Of a stretch of 64,000 bases of DNA, positions 49,871 to 59,571 are shown piece after piece; the stretch's first letter is position 1; each line of letters starts with the position of its first letter. Both the position numbers and the translations under genes were made by a program. Origin of the DNA: Halorubrum sp. BV1 (lineage in GTDB: Archaea > Halobacteriota > Halobacteria > Halobacteriales > Haloferacaceae); contig NZ_JQKV01000002.1 of NCBI RefSeq assembly GCF_000746205.1, positions 558,001-622,000 on the forward strand, in the 5' to 3' direction. The notes below the pieces were generated by a model. That model ran no database searches and was not told where the DNA came from. It saw only the letters and a list, made by a program, of their open reading frames with translations.

Positions 49871-51046
49871 TTACCGCCGCTGGACCTCGCGTTTCTCCCA
49901 GTCTTTCTCGAAGAGGTTGATCGTGTGGACGCTGTCTTCGGTGTACTCGTGTTCCCTGACGACGTCGTGGTTCAGTTCGATGCCGTACCCCGGCCCCTCG
50001 GGCATCTGGACGTAGCCGTCCTCGACCTCCAGGGGATCGACCAGTAGATCGTCGACCCAGTCGACGTCGTACGTCTGGAACATCTCTTGGATCCGGAAGT
50101 TCGGGATAGACGTACAGAAGTGCGAGTAGATCGCGCCTGCAACGGGGCCTTGCGGGTTGTGCGGGGCGATATCGACGTGGTCGGCCTCCGCGAGGCCGGC
50201 GATCTTTTTGCCTTCGGTTATCCCTCCCGTGTTCATGAGGTCGGGCTGGAACACGTCGATGTCCGTCCGAGTGACCAGTTCGAAGAAGTCATGTTTGGTC
50301 ATGTGGCGCTCGCCGGTCGCGACGGGGATCGGGGACTTCCGTGCGACCTCCGCGAGGCTGTTGATCGAGTCGGGCGGACACGGCTCTTCGAACCACGTCG
50401 GATCGAACTCGTCCAACTCGCGCGCGATTTCGACGGCCTGTCCGGCGGAGAAGCGGCCGTGGCACTCGATGAGCAGGTCGACGTCGGGGCCGACGGCCTC
50501 GCGGACCGCACGCACGATGTCGACCGCCTTGTTCTGTTCTTTGCGGCTCATGGACTGCCAGGCGGTGCCGAACGGATCGAACTTCATCGCGTCGTAGCCG
50601 TCGTCGACGACGCGTTCGGCGGCACGGGCGAACCCCTCGGGCTCGCCCCCCGTGTCGGTGTACCAGCCGTTGGCGTACGCGCGGAGTTCGTCGCCGTGGA
50701 CCGATCCCCCGAGGAGGTCGTAGACGGGCTTGTCGAGGAGTTTTCCTTTGATATCCCAACAGGCCATGTCGACCGCGGAGCAGACGGTGGTGTTGATGAC
50801 GTTTTTCGAGAACCACTCGTCGCGGTACATTTCGAGCCAGAGTTTCTCGGTGTCGAAGGGGTCCTTGCCGATGAAGAAGTCGGACATCTCTTCGATGGCG
50901 GCCGCGACGGTCCGCGGTTTGTCGTGTGTGGTGGCCTCGGCGATTCCGGTCACGCCGGCGTCCGTCTCCAGTTCGACGAACACCCACGGCTTCCACGGAT
51001 TCGCGACGAGGTACGTCTCTACACCGGTGATTTTTGCGTCAGTCAT
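49871..51046 (-). CDS. Enolase-superfamily sugar-acid dehydratase (mandelate racemase/galactonate dehydratase type)
   Basis: 391 residues. Capping domain 1-125, then the barrel: Lys in AMKFDPFG near 154, metal ligands in LLIECHGRFS near 190, WFEEPCPPD near 218 and ATGERHMTK near 244, followed by FQPDLMNTGG and the catalytic-side DIAPHNPQGPV His near 295. Removes water from an aldonic acid to give a 2-keto-3-deoxy acid. Divergent from the maltose-type transporter operon, so it probably acts on what that system imports. Confidence 0.85.
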   Translation of the reverse strand: MTDAKITGVETYLVANPWKPWVFVELETDAGVTGIAEATTHDKPRTVAAAIEEMSDFFIGKDPFDTEKLWLEMYRDEWFSKNVINTTVCSAVDMACWDIKGKLLDKPVYDLLGGSVHGDELRAYANGWYTDTGGEPEGFARAAERVVDDGYDAMKFDPFGTAWQSMSRKEQNKAVDIVRAVREAVGPDVDLLIECHGRFSAGQAVEIARELDEFDPTWFEEPCPPDSINSLAEVARKSPIPVATGERHMTKHDFFELVTRTDIDVFQPDLMNTGGITEGKKIAGLAEADHVDIAPHNPQGPVAGAIYSHFCTSIPNFRIQEMFQTYDVDWVDDLLVDPLEVEDGYVQMPEGPGYGIELNHDVVREHEYTEDSVHTINLFEKDWEKREVQRR

Positions 51047-51058
51047 ACGGTTACATCG

Positions 51059-51136
51059 CCGATACTAGGATATTAAACCTATCGGAACCCATCGTCTCGC
51101 CGTCCCCTCTGCCCGGATCAGATCAAATAAATATAT
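51059..51136. promoter_or_regulatory. Divergent promoters of the dehydratase and the transporter operon
   Basis: A bulged dyad CCGATA...TATCGG (51059-51085) spans a TATA-like GGTTTAATATCC on the minus strand, serving the dehydratase. AAATAAATATATG at 51124-51136 is the matching element for the ATPase gene at 51161, about 27 bp upstream. Confidence 0.55.
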
Positions 51137-51160
51137 GAAGGGAAAGAACCATGAGTTACC

Positions 51161-52309
51161 ATGTCAAACCTCTCGTTGCGAGACGCGACGAAGACATTCA
51201 ACGACGACGGCGACGAGATCGTCGCGGTGGACAACCTGAACCTAGAGATCGAAGACGGTGAGTTCCTCGTCCTCGTCGGCCCATCAGGCTGTGGGAAGTC
51301 GACGACGCTTCGAATGGTCGCTGGATTGGAGACGCCGACCAGCGGGTCGATAAACCTCGGCGACGAGCCCATCCATCGGAAGACGCCCCAGGAACGCGAC
51401 ATTGCGATGGTGTTCCAGTCGTACGCGCTGTACCCGCATATGACCGTATACGAGAACATGGCGTTCGGCCTCGAGGAGTCGAGCGATCTCCCGGACGACG
51501 AGATCGACGAGCGGGTCCACACGGCAGCGGAAATGCTCGGTATCACTGACCTCCTCGACCGCAAACCCGGTGAACTCTCGGGCGGGCAACAACAGCGCGT
51601 CGCGCTGGGTCGAGCGATCGTCCGCGATCCGAAGGTGTTCCTGCTCGACGAACCGCTCGCGAACCTCGATGCGAAGCTTCGAGCGGAGATGCGGACGGAA
51701 CTCCAACAGCTTCAGGAGGACTTGGGAACGACCACAATTTACGTCACTCACGACCAGACCGAGGCGATGACGATGTCCGACCGGATCGCGATCCTGGACG
51801 GCGGAACGCTCCAGCAGGTCGGGACGCCGATGCAATGTTACCACGAACCCGCGAACGTGTTCGTCGCCGGGTTCATCGGGGAACCGTCGATGAACTTCTT
51901 CGACGTGACACTGGAGGACGGCGTCCTCGTCGGGGACGGGTTCGAGTATCCGCTTTCCGAGGAGGCGCTCGCGAGCGTCGAGGGAACGACCGAGTTGGTG
52001 TTGGGAATTCGCCCGGAGAACGTCGAGATCGGCGATGACGCCTCCGATCTGAAGGAGTTCCCGGGAGTCATCGACGTGATCGAACCGCACGGCAACGAGA
52101 ATGCCGTCCACCTGCGATTCACCGAGGCCTCCAATGACGAGACGTTCACGTCGACCGTTGACGGGATGCGACACCTCACCGGGGGACAAGACGTCGGCGT
52201 CTCGTTCCCCGAGGACGCGATCCACCTGTTCGACGCCGCGACCGGCGAGGCGCTTCGGAACCGTATCGTCGAGGAAGTCGAGCAGGTCCAAGAAATCGGG
52301 ACAAAGTAG
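51161..52309 (+). CDS. Carbohydrate ABC transporter ATPase, MalK/UgpC type
   Basis: 382 residues. Walker A GPSGCGKST, Q-loop VFQSYALYPHMTV, signature LSGGQQQR, Walker B FLLDEPLANLD and THDQTEAMTM are intact. Residues about 240-370 form the OB/TOBE regulatory domain (GFIGEPSMNFFDV, GIRPENVEIG). Powers the permease pair downstream. It comes first in the operon, ahead of the binding protein. Confidence 0.9.
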   Translation: MSNLSLRDATKTFNDDGDEIVAVDNLNLEIEDGEFLVLVGPSGCGKSTTLRMVAGLETPTSGSINLGDEPIHRKTPQERDIAMVFQSYALYPHMTVYENMAFGLEESSDLPDDEIDERVHTAAEMLGITDLLDRKPGELSGGQQQRVALGRAIVRDPKVFLLDEPLANLDAKLRAEMRTELQQLQEDLGTTTIYVTHDQTEAMTMSDRIAILDGGTLQQVGTPMQCYHEPANVFVAGFIGEPSMNFFDVTLEDGVLVGDGFEYPLSEEALASVEGTTELVLGIRPENVEIGDDASDLKEFPGVIDVIEPHGNENAVHLRFTEASNDETFTSTVDGMRHLTGGQDVGVSFPEDAIHLFDAATGEALRNRIVEEVEQVQEIGTK

Positions 52310-52437
52310 GACTACCGACCGTTCGGACGCCGGCAAGGGAGTGAAAAGTGGCACGTCGAGTCGGATCGAACGTTTCTCACACGGTTTTTGGTGCGAAAAC
52401 AAAATCATTATATATGAGGAATACAAGGAGCTATGGT

Positions 52438-53820
52438 ATGCCTAATCAAGGTAATTCGGGCAGGAACGGTGACTACCTGACACGGCGGAAAGTACTCGGT
52501 ACCGGAGCGGCTGGCGTCGGCGTGATGCTCGCCGGCTGTAGCGGGGGCGACGGCGGCGACGGGTCAAGCGGTGACGGATCGAGCGGCGATGGGTCGAGCG
52601 GTGACGGGTCGAGCGGCGACGGGTCGAGCGGCGACGGACAGGAGCTGACGGACAACCCGATGGAAGCGCTCCACGGGTGGACCGGCGGCGACGGTGCCGA
52701 GGCCGCCGCGGAGATCGTCGCGATGTACGAGGAGCGGTACCCCGACTACGAACACCAGATCGAGCCGATCGGCGGCGACGCGAACGAGAACCTCAACGCG
52801 ACGGTCGCTCGACGGCTCGCGAACCGCAACCCGCCGGACGCGTTTGCCGGCTGGCCCGGCCTCAACATGACCCAGTACGGCGGTACGCTGGACAGTCTGA
52901 CGGACATCTTCGAGGAGAAAGGCTGGGAAGACGTGATGGCTCCCAAAGCGCTCGATGCCTGCGAAATGAACGGCGAGTACCGTGCCGTTCCGCTCGGCTC
53001 CCACCGGCTGAACAACCTCTTTTACAACGTCAACGTCTTAGAGGAAGCCGGTGTTAACCCCGACGACATCACCGATTGGGACTCCTTTACCACCGCCCGT
53101 CAGACTATCGCCGACGAGACGGACTACATCCCGGTGACGACGACGTCGATCGCGCCGTGGACGGTCCTCCAGTACTGGGCGCAGATCATGCTGGGCACCG
53201 AGGGTCAGGAGGCGTACGAGGCGTGGCTCGCGGGGGACGGCGATAGAGCGGCGATCGCCCGAGCGCTGGAGAAGACGCAGGACTTCGTCGAGACCCATAC
53301 GAACGAGGACCGGGCGACCCTCAGCTTCCCGGAGGCCAACGACAAACTCATCAACGGCGAGGCTGGCTTCTTCACGATGGGTAACTGGGCCGCCGGGATG
53401 TATCGGAACGCGGATAACTTCGAGTTCGAGGAGGACTGGGGATGGCTTCCGTTCCCGGGCACAGAGGGCATGTACGTGTTCCATCTCGACTCGTTCATGT
53501 TCCCCCAAGACGGGAATGCGCCGGTCAAGGCGCAGGCCTTCGCCGAACTGATCGGCGACGCCGAACTGCAAGTCAGGTTCAACAACCTCAAAGGGTCTAT
53601 CCCGCTCCGGACGGACATCGACGACAGCCAACTGGATGACTTCCTCACGATGAACGTCGAGCACCTCAACAACCACGACCAGTTCCCGCGGACGCTGGCT
53701 CACGGGCTCGCGTGTACCCCGGAAGAACTCGACGAGTGTAAGGGCGCGATCTCGGCCAACTTCATGGGTCCCTTCAACGTGGACGATGCGGCGGACGCCC
53801 TGATGGCCGTGTTCGAGTAA
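52438..53820 (+). CDS. Carbohydrate ABC transporter substrate-binding lipoprotein, family 1
   Basis: 460 residues from ATG 52438, with GGAG 8 bases before it (a Shine-Dalgarno match) and TATTATATATG-like DNA near 52407. Tat-type TRRKVLGTGA and lipobox LAGCSGG, then a linker of five SSGDG repeats. The mature part follows the MalE/UgpB plan: ALHGWTGGDGAEAAAEIVAMYEERYP, GWPGLNMTQYGG, and INGEAGFFTMGNWAAGM. Binds a sugar or sugar acid at the outer face. Confidence 0.87.
   Translation: MPNQGNSGRNGDYLTRRKVLGTGAAGVGVMLAGCSGGDGGDGSSGDGSSGDGSSGDGSSGDGSSGDGQELTDNPMEALHGWTGGDGAEAAAEIVAMYEERYPDYEHQIEPIGGDANENLNATVARRLANRNPPDAFAGWPGLNMTQYGGTLDSLTDIFEEKGWEDVMAPKALDACEMNGEYRAVPLGSHRLNNLFYNVNVLEEAGVNPDDITDWDSFTTARQTIADETDYIPVTTTSIAPWTVLQYWAQIMLGTEGQEAYEAWLAGDGDRAAIARALEKTQDFVETHTNEDRATLSFPEANDKLINGEAGFFTMGNWAAGMYRNADNFEFEEDWGWLPFPGTEGMYVFHLDSFMFPQDGNAPVKAQAFAELIGDAELQVRFNNLKGSIPLRTDIDDSQLDDFLTMNVEHLNNHDQFPRTLAHGLACTPEELDECKGAISANFMGPFNVDDAADALMAVFE
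52558..52638. repeat. In-gene 15-bp tandem repeat encoding SSGDG linker
   Basis: Five consecutive units close to GGGTCGAGCGGCGAC. They extend the linker between the lipid anchor and the binding domain; unit number is likely to vary. Confidence 0.85.
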
Positions 53821-53850
53821 CCTCGGGATCTCACCCTTCAAAATATATTC

Positions 53851-54816
53851 ATGGCACGTTCAGAAGACACAGTTTCTGGGTCTCAGTCCGTCTCCGCGAG
53901 CGCGACTCCGGAGGACTGGCGAGACCGGTTACGACGATTCTCGAAGAGCGACTTCGTTCGGAGTTTCCCCTACTGGTTCATCCCGTTCAGCATCATGGGG
54001 CTCGGTGTCTACGGTGGGATCGGCTGGAACACGCTGATCTCTCTTACCGACTACGAAGGGTTCCTCGAGCGCCCGGACTTCACGAACCTCGATCTGGAGA
54101 TGTACGTCCAGGCGATACAGGATCCAGCGGTGATCCTCACCACCAAGAACACGTTCATGTTGATGATCGTCTTCACGACGGTCACCATGCTGTTGGGGCT
54201 GTTCCTCGCGATCCTGCTCGACCGAGAGATCCGGTATAAAGAGAAAATACAGACGATCTACCTGCTCCCGATGGCGCTGTCGTTCGTCGTCACCGCGCAG
54301 TTCTGGCTCTGGATGTACAACGTCAACAACGGGATGGTAAACGCCATTGTGGGGCTATTTGGGTTGGGACCATACAACTGGATCGGCAATCCCGACCTTG
54401 TTTTGGGGTCCGTGATCTTCGCGCTTATCTGGCAGTTCAGCGGCTACGCTATGGTCGTGTTTCTCGCCGGACTCCAGTCGCTTCCGGACGACCAGTTTGA
54501 GGCCGCGCGAATCGACGGCGCGAGCACGTTCAAGACCTACTGGCGCGTGATCATCCCACAGCTGAAGTCGTCGTCGGTCAGCGCGGCGGTCATCCTGTTG
54601 ATCTTCGCGTTGAAGGCGTTCACCTTCCTCTACTCGATGTTCGGGCAGTACCGTGTGCCGCAGGCCACGGACATCCTCGCGACCCTGATGGTTCGCGAGG
54701 CGTTCCAGCTACAGAACTGGGCGTACTCGGCGGCGATCGCGACGATACTGCTCGTCATGTCGCTCGCCATCATCGCACCGTATCTCCACTACCAGCACAA
54801 ACAGGGGAGCCTCTGA
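53851..54816 (+). CDS. Carbohydrate ABC transporter permease, MalF/UgpA type
   Basis: 321 residues with six helices after a cytosolic N-terminus (1-45). The EAA coupling loop reads FEAARIDGASTFKTYWRVIIPQLK near 212. 30 bp after the binding-protein stop and one base before the partner permease. Confidence 0.9.
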   Translation: MARSEDTVSGSQSVSASATPEDWRDRLRRFSKSDFVRSFPYWFIPFSIMGLGVYGGIGWNTLISLTDYEGFLERPDFTNLDLEMYVQAIQDPAVILTTKNTFMLMIVFTTVTMLLGLFLAILLDREIRYKEKIQTIYLLPMALSFVVTAQFWLWMYNVNNGMVNAIVGLFGLGPYNWIGNPDLVLGSVIFALIWQFSGYAMVVFLAGLQSLPDDQFEAARIDGASTFKTYWRVIIPQLKSSSVSAAVILLIFALKAFTFLYSMFGQYRVPQATDILATLMVREAFQLQNWAYSAAIATILLVMSLAIIAPYLHYQHKQGSL

Positions 54817-54817
54817 T

Positions 54818-55750
54818 ATGAGCAAACCAACCCACTCCCGGGCGGAAAGCATCGCGCGGATACTGCCGGCGCTCAACTACACGAAGATCGGGATCGCGCT
54901 CGTGGTCATGTTCTTTTTTGTCTTCTTCATCTCGCCGATCTGGACCGGGTTCGTGACCGCCTTCAAGACCACCAGCGCGGTCACGTCGACGACGCCGTTC
55001 ATCCCGCCGGGGCCCAGCGGATTCACGTTAGAGAAGTGGACCGTGGCGTTCGATTACCTCTCAAGAGGGATGGTGAACAGCCTCATCATGTCGGTCCCGT
55101 CGACGATAGCCAGCGTGTTCCTCGGGAGCATCGCGGCGTACGGGCTCACCCTGGTCGACTGGAACGAGCGCCTTCAGTTCTCGATCCTCGTGTTGTTCTT
55201 GGTCGGCATCTTCATCCCGTATCAGGCGGTGTTGGTCCCGCTCTCCGACTTCTGGATCAACATGGTCGGGGTCGACGGCCTGCTGGAGCCGCTGGGGAAC
55301 CTTCCGTTCTTCACCGCTCGACACTCGCGGCTGTTCGCAGTGACGGTCACCCACGTCGTCTACGCGATCCCGATCTGCATGCTGCTGTTCCGGGGGTACT
55401 ACATGTCCCTCTCGGACGAACTCATCGAGGCCGCCAAGATCGACGGGGCGAGCATCACCAACATCTACCGACGGATCGTGCTCCCGCTGTCGAAGCCGAT
55501 GATCGGCGTTGTGTTCATCTACCAGTTCACGATGATCTGGAACGAGTTCCTGTTCTCGTTGACGCTCATCGGGAGTTCGAGCAGTCCGGCCGCGACCGTG
55601 ACGCTCGTGTTGTCCGGACTCGGAAGCGACCTTTCCGGCGTCGACTTCGGGCTCCGGATGGCGGGAGCGTTCGTCGCCGCGCTTCCGACGCTCATCATCT
55701 ACGTCCTCTTCGCGGAGCAGTTCGCAGAGGGGCTCGCCTCCGAAAACTAA
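54818..55750 (+). CDS. Carbohydrate ABC transporter permease, MalG/UgpE type
   Basis: 310 residues with six helices. Coupling loop LIEAAKIDGASITNIYRRIVLPLSKP near 202 and C-terminal FAEQFAEGLASEN. Pairs with the upstream permease. Last gene of the ATPase, binding-protein, permease, permease operon; no sugar-converting enzyme is fused to it. Confidence 0.9.
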   Translation: MSKPTHSRAESIARILPALNYTKIGIALVVMFFFVFFISPIWTGFVTAFKTTSAVTSTTPFIPPGPSGFTLEKWTVAFDYLSRGMVNSLIMSVPSTIASVFLGSIAAYGLTLVDWNERLQFSILVLFLVGIFIPYQAVLVPLSDFWINMVGVDGLLEPLGNLPFFTARHSRLFAVTVTHVVYAIPICMLLFRGYYMSLSDELIEAAKIDGASITNIYRRIVLPLSKPMIGVVFIYQFTMIWNEFLFSLTLIGSSSSPAATVTLVLSGLGSDLSGVDFGLRMAGAFVAALPTLIIYVLFAEQFAEGLASEN

Positions 55751-55893
55751 TCCCGGTTCCGTTTTTTTAGCGGCTCACCCCGAACGCTCCCGAAAGGGTT
55801 ACACGGATGCCGCCGATGTGCCGTTACCATGCTGACCGACCCGAGCCGGCGTGACCGACCGATGAGCCACCGGGGCAACGAGCAGCGAGGACG

Positions 55894-56304
55894 ATGAACC
55901 GGGGACTGGCGACCTCGTGGGCGATCGGTCTGGGGCTGTTCACCGGTGCGCTCGTGGGGACGATCGTTCCCTCCGAAACCGGTGTCCAAGAGGTCAGACA
56001 GATGGCCGGATTCACGCTCGTGTTCATCCCGGTCCTGTACGCGGTTGTCACGAGTCGCTGGAGCTACTGGCGGCGGACGAATTCGTACATCCGGTTTGCC
56101 GTCTATCAGCTGTCGCTTCTGCCCGCCGCGTACGTCCTCGTTCGGATCGCTGGCCTCGTCTTCGGCTCCACCGGGGCACTCGGTCAGGTCGCGGAAGTGG
56201 TCGCTGCGCTGGCGGCGTTCGCCGTCGCCACATGGATGACTTTCTACGGCGGTGCCGACCGAGCGTGGGAGGAACTGATCGATCGAACCGACATCGAGTG
56301 GTGA
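55894..56304 (+). CDS. Membrane protein of unknown function
   Basis: 136 residues with about four helices (6-26, 33-52, 70-92, 98-118) and an acidic C-terminus (GADRAWEELIDRTDIEW). No family recognised. A 22-codon reading from 55829 ends on its start codon (ATGA), probably by chance. Lies between the transporter operon and the xylose-dehydrogenase-like gene. Confidence 0.6.
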   Translation: MNRGLATSWAIGLGLFTGALVGTIVPSETGVQEVRQMAGFTLVFIPVLYAVVTSRWSYWRRTNSYIRFAVYQLSLLPAAYVLVRIAGLVFGSTGALGQVAEVVAALAAFAVATWMTFYGGADRAWEELIDRTDIEW

Positions 56305-56416
56305 CGAGAGTCGCCTTCGGCGGATCTCACAACCGACGGCTGCGCGAGCCACCGGAGTCAGCCTCTGGCCATCCGAGTCGGCAAGATATTATAACACGGT
56401 CTCAACAGGGATCCGT

Positions 56417-57505
56417 ATGGGAGATCTGACCGAATACGTCGACGGCTTCACCAACCGAGACTGGCAAACCCGGGACCCGACCGCTGTCGACGGCCCGGTC
56501 CGAATCGCGGTGGTCGGGCTCGGGTGGTTCACCCGCGATTGGGCCCTTCCGGGGATCGCCCGGTCGTCGTTCACCGAGGCGACCGTGGTGACGGACATCG
56601 ACTCGGACGCCACCGAGGCGGTCGCCGATGAACACGACCTGATCGGCGTGGCTCCCGAGGAGTTCCGCTCGGGGAGCGTCGCCGACGAGTACGACGCGGT
56701 GTACATCGCGACGCCGAACGCGACCCACTTCGAGTACGTCGCGGCCGCGGCCGACCAGGGGAAAGCCGTTCTCTGTGAGAAGCCCGTGGCGGCGACCGTC
56801 GAGCGCGCAGAGCGGATCGTCTCCGTCTGTGAGGACGCGAACGTCTCGTTGATGGTGGGGTATCGGATGCAGACAGACCCCGCCGTTCGGCGGCTTAGAG
56901 ACCTCCTTGCGGACGGGTTCATCGGGGACGTGACTCACGTCCATGCCACAATGTCGCAGACAATGCTCTCCGAACTCACCGAGGCGGCCGACCAGTGGCG
57001 GCTGGACCCGGAACTCTCCGGTGGCGGTGCGCTCATGGACATCGGAATCTACCCGATTAACACCGCGCGGTTCGTCCTCGGGACGGATCCGGTCCGCGTC
57101 TCTGGGCGAACCCGCACGGAGCACGAGGCGTTCGCCGGCGTTGACGAGCACGCGTCCTTCCGACTCGAGTTCCCGGGCGGCGTCGACGCGATGTGTACGG
57201 TCAGCCAAAACGCTCACCACGCCAGCCGGCTCGAACTCACCGGCACCGAGGGGCGGTTGATTCTCGACCCGGCGTTCTACGAGCGCGAGGACCGAGCGGT
57301 CGCGGTCGTCCGCGGCGGGACGCGGCTTGACGTGGAGTTCGAGGCGGTCCATCAGCTCGAAGAAGAGTTCGCATACTTCGGCCATCAGCTGCTCACCGAC
57401 GGCGACATCTACCCCGACGGCAGCCACGCGCTGACGGACATGCAAGTGTTGGACGCGATCTACGAGTCTGCGGAGACCGCGGACGAAGTCGTTCTCACGG
57501 AGTGA
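56417..57505 (+). CDS. D-xylose 1-dehydrogenase-like Gfo/Idh/MocA oxidoreductase
   Basis: 362 residues. The N-terminal stretch FTNRDWQTRDP and IAVVGLGWFTRDWALPGI is typical of haloarchaeal NADP-dependent pentose dehydrogenases (XacA of Haloferax), unlike the shorter relative at 42703. CEKPVAATVERAER near 119 holds the catalytic Lys; GGGALMDIGIYPINTAR near 207 lies in the substrate domain. Would oxidise an aldopentose to its lactone. TATTATAAC about 25-33 bp upstream marks the promoter. A paralogue begins at 63766. Confidence 0.82.
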   Translation: MGDLTEYVDGFTNRDWQTRDPTAVDGPVRIAVVGLGWFTRDWALPGIARSSFTEATVVTDIDSDATEAVADEHDLIGVAPEEFRSGSVADEYDAVYIATPNATHFEYVAAAADQGKAVLCEKPVAATVERAERIVSVCEDANVSLMVGYRMQTDPAVRRLRDLLADGFIGDVTHVHATMSQTMLSELTEAADQWRLDPELSGGGALMDIGIYPINTARFVLGTDPVRVSGRTRTEHEAFAGVDEHASFRLEFPGGVDAMCTVSQNAHHASRLELTGTEGRLILDPAFYEREDRAVAVVRGGTRLDVEFEAVHQLEEEFAYFGHQLLTDGDIYPDGSHALTDMQVLDAIYESAETADEVVLTE

Positions 57506-57560
57506 GGCGATCGGCGGGGCGCAGGGAAGCGCCCCCGCCGGTAGCGGTTTCGGGGTCGCG

Positions 57561-58397
57561 TTACTGCTCGATCCCGTAGACGTCGGTCGTCCAATCTCGT
57601 GTCGGGGTGTCGTACACGGGGTGGTTGCGGTCACGCTCGTCGAGCCGTCGCAGGTCGTCTTCCTCGATCTGCCAGTCGAGGTCAGCGTTCTGACGGATGT
57701 GATCGGGGGTCCCGGAGCGCGGGAGAGCGACCACGTCGCGTTCGATCGCCCACTTGATGACGATCTGCGCGGGCGACTTGTCGTAGGTTTCGGCCAGCTC
57801 TCGGACGGCCTCGTCGTCGAAGATCTCGGTCCGCGCCAGCGGTGCGGAGGCCTCAACGACGGTGTCGGTGTCACGGCAGTACTCTACCAGCTCGGACCGC
57901 TGGAACCAGGGGTGGTACTCGATCTGGTTGACGGCGATGGGAACGTCGCTGATATGCTGGGCACAGCTCAGCTGATAGCCACTGAAGTTGGACACGCCGA
58001 CGTTTCGGACGAGCCCCCGATCGTGAAGCTCCGCCATCGCGTGGAGGGACTCCCGCAGGGAGATCGCCGGGTTCGGCCAGTGGATCAAGTAGAGGTCGAG
58101 ATAGTCCGTTCCCAATCGTTCCAGAGACCCTTCACACGCATCGATAAGCGACTCGTAATTAAGATTCTTTGCGAGTACCTTCGACGTGAGGAAGAGATCG
58201 TCGCGGTCGTACTCGGCGATCACTTCGCCGATCTCCCGCTCGTTTCGATACCCCTCGGCGGTATCGATGTGGGTGTAGCCGGCGTCGAGCGCGGCTCGAA
58301 CGCTTCGTTTGACCGTTCCGCTACCGAGGTTCCACGTCCCGAATCCCAGTGCGGGGAGTTCGTCTCCGCTCGGCAGTGTGTGTGATGGCACGTTCAT
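57561..58397 (-). CDS. Aldo/keto reductase
   Basis: 278 residues from ATG 58397 (MNVPSHTLPSG); ATG 58412 and 58427 are in-frame alternatives. Tetrad: HIDTAEGYRNEREIG near 42, LTSKVLAKN near 70, YLIHWPNPA near 103, plus NVGVSNFSGYQLS near 131. Close in type to the protein at 47435 and could act on the same class of sugars. Convergent with the xylose-dehydrogenase-like gene. Confidence 0.87.
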   Translation of the reverse strand: MNVPSHTLPSGDELPALGFGTWNLGSGTVKRSVRAALDAGYTHIDTAEGYRNEREIGEVIAEYDRDDLFLTSKVLAKNLNYESLIDACEGSLERLGTDYLDLYLIHWPNPAISLRESLHAMAELHDRGLVRNVGVSNFSGYQLSCAQHISDVPIAVNQIEYHPWFQRSELVEYCRDTDTVVEASAPLARTEIFDDEAVRELAETYDKSPAQIVIKWAIERDVVALPRSGTPDHIRQNADLDWQIEEDDLRRLDERDRNHPVYDTPTRDWTTDVYGIEQ

Positions 58398-58608
58398 GGC
58401 ACGCAATGGCATTGTATCGAACACCAATTGAAGATACTGGTTCTCTTGTCGAGGCGGTCGGGGGAGACGGCGGTCGTCTCACACGGCCGCCGGTAGTGGC
58501 CCGACACCACCGTCGTGGAACTCGGCCGAGCGTTGGCCGTCAGGTGTCGCGGCGTCTATCGATCCGTGAATTTATTAGTGATGTCTATAGTAATAAGGTA
58601 GGTTCACG

Positions 58609-58627
58609 CATGCGGGACTCCCGCATG
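58609..58627. promoter_or_regulatory. Perfect 19-bp palindrome upstream of FAH-family gene
   Basis: CATGCGGGA, one central C, TCCCGCATG: 9-bp arms, ending 17 bp before the ATG at 58645. TCTATAGTAATA at 58584-58595 is the likely TATA element, so the dyad covers the expected transcription start, a classic repressor position. Confidence 0.75.
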
Positions 58628-58644
58628 AGACGACCGACTAGACC

Positions 58645-59511
58645 ATGCAGTATTACAACCTCGACACCGCTGACACAGGACTGGCTGTTGAAATCGACGG
58701 GACGGTGTACGACCTCGGAACGGCTGACGATCCGGTTGACACGTTCCGTGAACTGGCGAAGGCCGCGGCCGTGAGCGAGACGTCCATCGACCAAATCGGA
58801 AGGCGGCTGAGCGAATCTGCAGAGACACTGTCGCCCGCGGTACTGGAGGAGAGCTTGGACCGACCGATCGTCCCCGACGAGGTCTGGGCGGCCGGGGTCA
58901 CGTACGAAATAAGCGAAGCGGCTCGGGAGGCGGAAAGCGATCGTCCGGACGTGTACATGGACGTGTACGACTCCGACCGACCTGAGCTGTTCTTCAAAGC
59001 AACCGCCAGCCGCACCGTCGGAGACGGGGCGGCCGTTGGGATCCGCGAGGACTCTACGTGGGACGTCCCGGAGCCGGAACTGGGGATCGTTCTGTTCAGA
59101 GGGGAGATCGTCGGATACACCGTCGGCAACGACATGAGCAGCCGGTCGATCGAGGGTGAAAACCCGCTGTACCTCCCACAGGCGAAGGTGTACGATCGGT
59201 GTTGTGCGATCGGCCCCGGCGTCACCTCGGCGGAGGCGGTCTCAGACCCCCACGATCTCCGAATGGAGATGCACATCGAACGGGACGGTGACCAACTGTA
59301 CGAGGACTCCACGACGACCGCTAACATGAAGCGGAACTGCGAGGAACTCGTCTCGTACTTCTGCCGTCACAATGCCGTTCCCGAACTCGCGGTCCTCCTC
59401 ACCGGCACGTCGCTCGTGCCGGAAGACGATTTCACGCTGACGGAAGGCGACGCAATCTCAATCGACATCGACGAACTCGGCACGCTCGAGAACTCAGTCA
59501 CGCAGGTATAG
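58645..59511 (+). CDS. Fumarylacetoacetate hydrolase-family protein, probable 2-keto-3-deoxypentonate dehydratase
   Basis: 288 residues. FAH-fold blocks: EVWAAGVTYEISEAAREAE near 80, FFKATASRTVGDG near 115, metal ligands in WDVPEPELGIVLFRGE near 139 and VGNDMSSRSIEGENPLYLPQAK near 160. Similar in length and order to the Haloferax enzyme XacE, which dehydrates 2-keto-3-deoxyxylonate to 2-oxoglutarate semialdehyde. It would sit between the sugar-acid dehydratases and the aldehyde dehydrogenase of this island. Confidence 0.82.
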   Translation: MQYYNLDTADTGLAVEIDGTVYDLGTADDPVDTFRELAKAAAVSETSIDQIGRRLSESAETLSPAVLEESLDRPIVPDEVWAAGVTYEISEAAREAESDRPDVYMDVYDSDRPELFFKATASRTVGDGAAVGIREDSTWDVPEPELGIVLFRGEIVGYTVGNDMSSRSIEGENPLYLPQAKVYDRCCAIGPGVTSAEAVSDPHDLRMEMHIERDGDQLYEDSTTTANMKRNCEELVSYFCRHNAVPELAVLLTGTSLVPEDDFTLTEGDAISIDIDELGTLENSVTQV

Positions 59512-59571
59512 CTGGGTGAGAGGATCGCCGCTTTCCCGGTCGTTATTTGTTCGCGTGTACCACAGAGCGGT

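Noticed and set aside
55829..55897. 22-codon reading ending on the start codon of the membrane protein at 55894
   Set aside because: Very short and Arg-rich; a single ATGA overlap is easily produced by chance in this DNA.
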